Shown here: piece after piece, positions 6,783-8,902 of the stretch
Layout: each line of letters opens with the position of its first letter
Position numbering within the stretch: position 1 is the stretch's first letter
From: Gemmatimonadota bacterium
GTDB lineage: Bacteria; JAAXHH01
Length of the DNA stretch: 8,902 nucleotides
Direction of reading: 5' to 3'
Assembly: GCA_026713285.1 (NCBI GenBank)
Contig: JAPOOT010000429.1
Coordinates: forward strand, 1 to 8,902
Translations under genes and position numbers: made by a program
The notes under the pieces: generated by a model
Seen by the model: only the letters and a program-made list of their open reading frames with translations
Databases searched by the model: none
What the model was told of the DNA's origin: nothing

Positions 6783-7772
6783 TTATACGTGCCTCAATCC
6801 CGCCACAGCTAACCCTTCATCCAGCATCATGGGACGGGCGGCCTGGCGTATGCGGGCCCTGACCCCGTCATCGGTGATGTACTTGACCTGGTTGATCCCA
6901 TCGATGCGAAACATCATTTCGAGGCCGGCCTGACGCAGGGCGGCCGTTTCGGTGCCTTCCGCCAGATAATCGCCCATGCCGTCCGCGTACGTGCCCCACA
7001 GCCGTTCAACAGCGTCGAATACCCTGTCGGCGTTCCGCGGACTGTTGTACGCGTGCAACAGGTAGTGGGCCATGATGAAGCCCGCGTCCTGGGCCGGGTG
7101 CCCGTAGTTTACGAATTCCAGGTCGAAGGTATGGACCCGCTCCTCCGCGACGATGACGCTTGCCGTCCAGAAATCACCGTGGAGCAGTGCCTGTTTCGTT
7201 TCCGTGAACGTCTCCGCCAACCGGCGGGCGACGCGGTTCAGATCCGGATCTTCGACGAAATAGAAACAGTACTTGTACCTCAGGCCCTGCATGTCTTCAT
7301 TGTCGAATCGCGCACGCAAATCCGGGTCGTCCCAGGTCTGGCAGTGCAGGGACGAAAGGAACCCGCCGAGTTTGCCCGCCACGCCCGCGTCGACGCGTCC
7401 CCGCTCCAGCTCGGTTTCCAGGGACGGCCGCTTTCCCAGGTCGGACATGACCAGGATACGCCGCTCGTCGTCGAAATGCAGAACGGCCGGAACGGTTCCC
7501 TCGGGGAAAAGCCCGTCCAATACCCGGAGGGCCTGCGTCTCGTATACGATCCTGTCGGTGGTGACCCTGAGGTCCGGGAACAGCCGCAACGCGTCCAGGG
7601 CCTGCTTGACCACGACCGACCGGTCGCCTGCCGAAACCCGCAGCACGGTGTTCAGAAACCCGCCGCCCAGTTCTTCCACCGTGCAGGATCCCTCCGGCGG
7701 CGCGTCCGGCGGCGCGTCCAAAAGATGTCTTGTATACAGGTAATCCGCTACATTATCTTTATCTATGTTCAT
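6783..7772 (-). CDS. APH/ChoK-fold kinase, methylthioribose kinase-like
   Basis: A 329-residue small-molecule kinase of the aminoglycoside phosphotransferase fold, closest in pattern to 5-methylthioribose kinase (MtnK), a methionine salvage enzyme. Visible features: a glycine-rich loop ELGGGFLNTV (35-44), K56 in VVVKQA, TTDRIVYE (71-78) with a likely helix-C Glu78, catalytic D200 in LLHGDFWTAS, and the metal-binding D217 and E219 in DLEFVNYG. The Ser at 205, where most APH enzymes have Asn, and the D-x-E metal motif are both MtnK-like. The paired arginines that bind methylthioribose in MtnK appear reduced to one, R289 followed by Ile, so the substrate may differ. I prefer the ATG at 7772. A GTG at 7856 is also possible (357 residues, AGGA five bases upstream), but it would overlap the 5' end of the divergent gene. 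No mtnA or other salvage gene is visible nearby. Confidence 0.8.
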   Translation of the reverse strand: MNIDKDNVADYLYTRHLLDAPPDAPPEGSCTVEELGGGFLNTVLRVSAGDRSVVVKQALDALRLFPDLRVTTDRIVYETQALRVLDGLFPEGTVPAVLHFDDERRILVMSDLGKRPSLETELERGRVDAGVAGKLGGFLSSLHCQTWDDPDLRARFDNEDMQGLRYKYCFYFVEDPDLNRVARRLAETFTETKQALLHGDFWTASVIVAEERVHTFDLEFVNYGHPAQDAGFIMAHYLLHAYNSPRNADRVFDAVERLWGTYADGMGDYLAEGTETAALRQAGLEMMFRIDGINQVKYITDDGVRARIRQAARPMMLDEGLAVAGLRHV

Positions 7773-7831
7773 GACCAAAGTGGCGTCATCATAACGCGAC
7801 TCCCATCGCGCCAAGCCATGCCTTCCGGCCA
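7773..7831. promoter_or_regulatory. Divergent intergenic region between kinase and glycosyltransferase genes
   Basis: Fifty-nine bases separate the two preferred start codons, so at least one promoter must lie here or just inside a gene. On the minus strand TATGAT (7793-7788) resembles a -10 box, but its best -35 candidate, TTGGCG (7814-7809), has only a 15-base spacer. It would leave a leader of about ten bases for the kinase. No operator-like inverted repeat is evident. Confidence 0.25.
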
Positions 7832-8581
7832 ATGATCCCTTACCCGCGTACCGCACTCGTCCTGCTCGCCAAGTACCCCGAACCCCGTCGCGTCAAGACC
7901 CGGCTGGTCAATGGCACGGCGGAGAACGGCTATGCAGGCCTCAAGGATATCCGAGACAGATCGGGCGCGATGCTTGGTCCGAAAGAAGCCCATCGCCTGG
8001 CGGCCGGGATGTACCGCGCGTTCCTGGTGGACCGGTTCGCGGCCCACCGGGGACGGGATTACGACGTCCTGCTGGGCACGTCCCAGCCCGATTGCGCTGA
8101 TGCCTTTCGCCCGATTACCGGGCCTGACGTCCCGTATCAGGCCGCATCCGGCGCGGACATGGGCGAGATGATGCTCGGGATCTTCGAGGATCTGCTCGAA
8201 AGATACCCGTACGTGCTGATCTCCGGGAGCGACATGCCGCGCCTGGACGAAACCGTTATCGATCAAGCCCGTGCGTCCCTCTCATCCCACGATATTGTGC
8301 TTGTTCCTGCCCAGGACGGCGCGTACAATCTTATCGGCATGCGCAAGCCGCATCGGATATTCGATATTTCGCGCTGGAGTTCGGGTTCTGAACTCGAGGA
8401 GACCGTAGCCTTGCTTCGGGACCGCCGAATCACCCACGAGGTGCTCGACGACTACCGCCTGCTGGATATCGATACGATCGAAGACCTGGTGCAGTTGATG
8501 CGCAGTCCGAAAACCGTCGAAACGCCGCAAACCAACGCTTTTCTGGCTGCGCTCGACGAACGTCTCGACATCGCGGATTGA
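7832..8581 (+). CDS. TIGR04282 / DUF2064 family glycosyltransferase-like protein
   Basis: A 249-residue GT-A-fold protein of the DUF2064 (PF09837) family, related to nucleotidyl- and glycosyltransferases and generally of unproven substrate. The N-terminal nucleotide-binding motif is clear: AKYPEPRRVKTRL (13-25), the family's AK-x-P-x-x-G-x-VKTRL with Arg in place of Gly. GADMGEMM (107-114) matches the conserved loop, GSDMP (132-136) is the metal- and sugar-nucleotide-binding motif, QDGAYNLIGM (161-170) is the family signature, and DIDTIEDL (212-219) ends the core. The length is slightly above the usual 200-230 because about 22 residues (26-47) lie between KTRL and LGPKEA, where other members run on almost directly. 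The ATG at 7832 puts the first strand at once in register; no clear Shine-Dalgarno precedes it. It lies 42 bases before a Mur ligase gene on the same strand, which hints at an envelope glycan role, but this is inference only. Confidence 0.88.
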   Translation: MIPYPRTALVLLAKYPEPRRVKTRLVNGTAENGYAGLKDIRDRSGAMLGPKEAHRLAAGMYRAFLVDRFAAHRGRDYDVLLGTSQPDCADAFRPITGPDVPYQAASGADMGEMMLGIFEDLLERYPYVLISGSDMPRLDETVIDQARASLSSHDIVLVPAQDGAYNLIGMRKPHRIFDISRWSSGSELEETVALLRDRRITHEVLDDYRLLDIDTIEDLVQLMRSPKTVETPQTNAFLAALDERLDIAD

Positions 8582-8623
8582 ACGCGTGAATCAACGCCGT
8601 ATATTAAACCGGACAGGCTTCGG

Positions 8624-8902
8624 GTGTCAAGGGATTTCACCGGTAAAAGGGTTACCGTACTGGGCCTCGGCGTGCTATCGGGCGGCGTCGCTTCCGCGCG
8701 GTATTTCGCCGTGCGGGGCGCGGACGTCACCGTCACGGATCTGCAGCCCGCAGAAGCGCTTCGGAAGTCCATCGACGCGCTCGCGCCATGGCCGGTCCGC
8801 TACGTGCTCGGTGAGCACCGCGATGAAGACATTACCGGAGCGGACCTCGTGGTGGTCGGCCCCGCCGTCCGGGACGACAGTCCCTTCCTCCGCCTGGCGC
8901 GG
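8624..8902 (+). CDS. murD: MurD-like Mur ligase, N-terminal part, cut by window edge
   Basis: The first 93 residues of a probable UDP-N-acetylmuramoylalanine--D-glutamate ligase, which adds D-glutamate to the peptidoglycan precursor in the cytoplasm. After a short lead, VTVLGLGVLSGGVASARY (10-27) is the first beta-alpha unit with a glycine-rich loop, then GADVTVTDL (32-40) ends in the acidic residue that typically follows the second strand. LGEHRDEDI (62-70), ADLVVVGPAV (73-82) and DSPFL (85-89) match the UDP-sugar binding domain of MurD-type proteins. The ATP-binding and ligase domains lie beyond the window, so MurD versus another Mur ligase rests on this domain alone. No ATG is in frame; the GTG at 8624 is preferred, with GGACAGG upstream (AGG six bases before it). 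The frame is open from the stop of the preceding gene, 42 bases away. Confidence 0.75.
   Translation, partial: MSRDFTGKRVTVLGLGVLSGGVASARYFAVRGADVTVTDLQPAEALRKSIDALAPWPVRYVLGEHRDEDITGADLVVVGPAVRDDSPFLRLAR

Noticed and set aside
1..8902. Anti-phage system, toxin-antitoxin pair, mobile element or CRISPR array
   Set aside because: I looked for nucleases, transposases, short paired genes, repeat arrays and terminal inverted repeats and saw none. All eight genes belong to ordinary metabolic or envelope families.

Overview
This is a GC-rich, densely coded bacterial window with eight protein genes, two of them cut by the window edges. I see no RNA genes, mobile elements or CRISPR arrays. The sequence does not fix the lineage. 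The combination of a PhyH-type dioxygenase, a monomeric sarcosine oxidase-like flavoenzyme, a UPF0182 membrane protein, an AcpH-like protein and a MurD-like ligase with an unusual glycine-rich loop looks like an uncultured environmental bacterium, perhaps of the Latescibacterota or a neighbouring phylum. That placement is a low-confidence inference. The window looks like core and metabolic chromosome, not a genomic island.

Minus-strand block (bases 1-7772, read right to left). A methylthioribose kinase-like phosphotransferase comes first. After a 127-base gap follows a large UPF0182 membrane protein that starts with TTG. Thirty bases on is an alpha/beta hydrolase fused to an OsmC domain. It overlaps by 4 bases an AcpH-like acyl-carrier-protein phosphodiesterase, which overlaps by 8 bases a sarcosine/N-methyltryptophan oxidase-like FAD enzyme. 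After 72 bases comes a phytanoyl-CoA dioxygenase family gene that runs off the left edge. The overlaps and short gaps suggest one transcript from the UPF0182 gene to the oxidase, and possibly through the dioxygenase.

Plus-strand block (7832-8902). A TIGR04282/DUF2064 glycosyltransferase-like gene is transcribed divergently from the kinase. After 42 bases comes the start of a MurD-like Mur ligase gene that runs off the right edge.

How the genes fit together: the oxidase and dioxygenase are both oxidative enzymes for small molecules and could act in the breakdown of N-methylated or related compounds. The hydrolase-OsmC fusion suggests peroxide or thiol stress handling, and AcpH would remodel acyl carrier protein. 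No single pathway links all the genes. I found no convincing new multi-gene system; the points most worth a second look are substrate-site departures in the kinase and the oxidase, the fusion protein, and an insertion in the glycosyltransferase.
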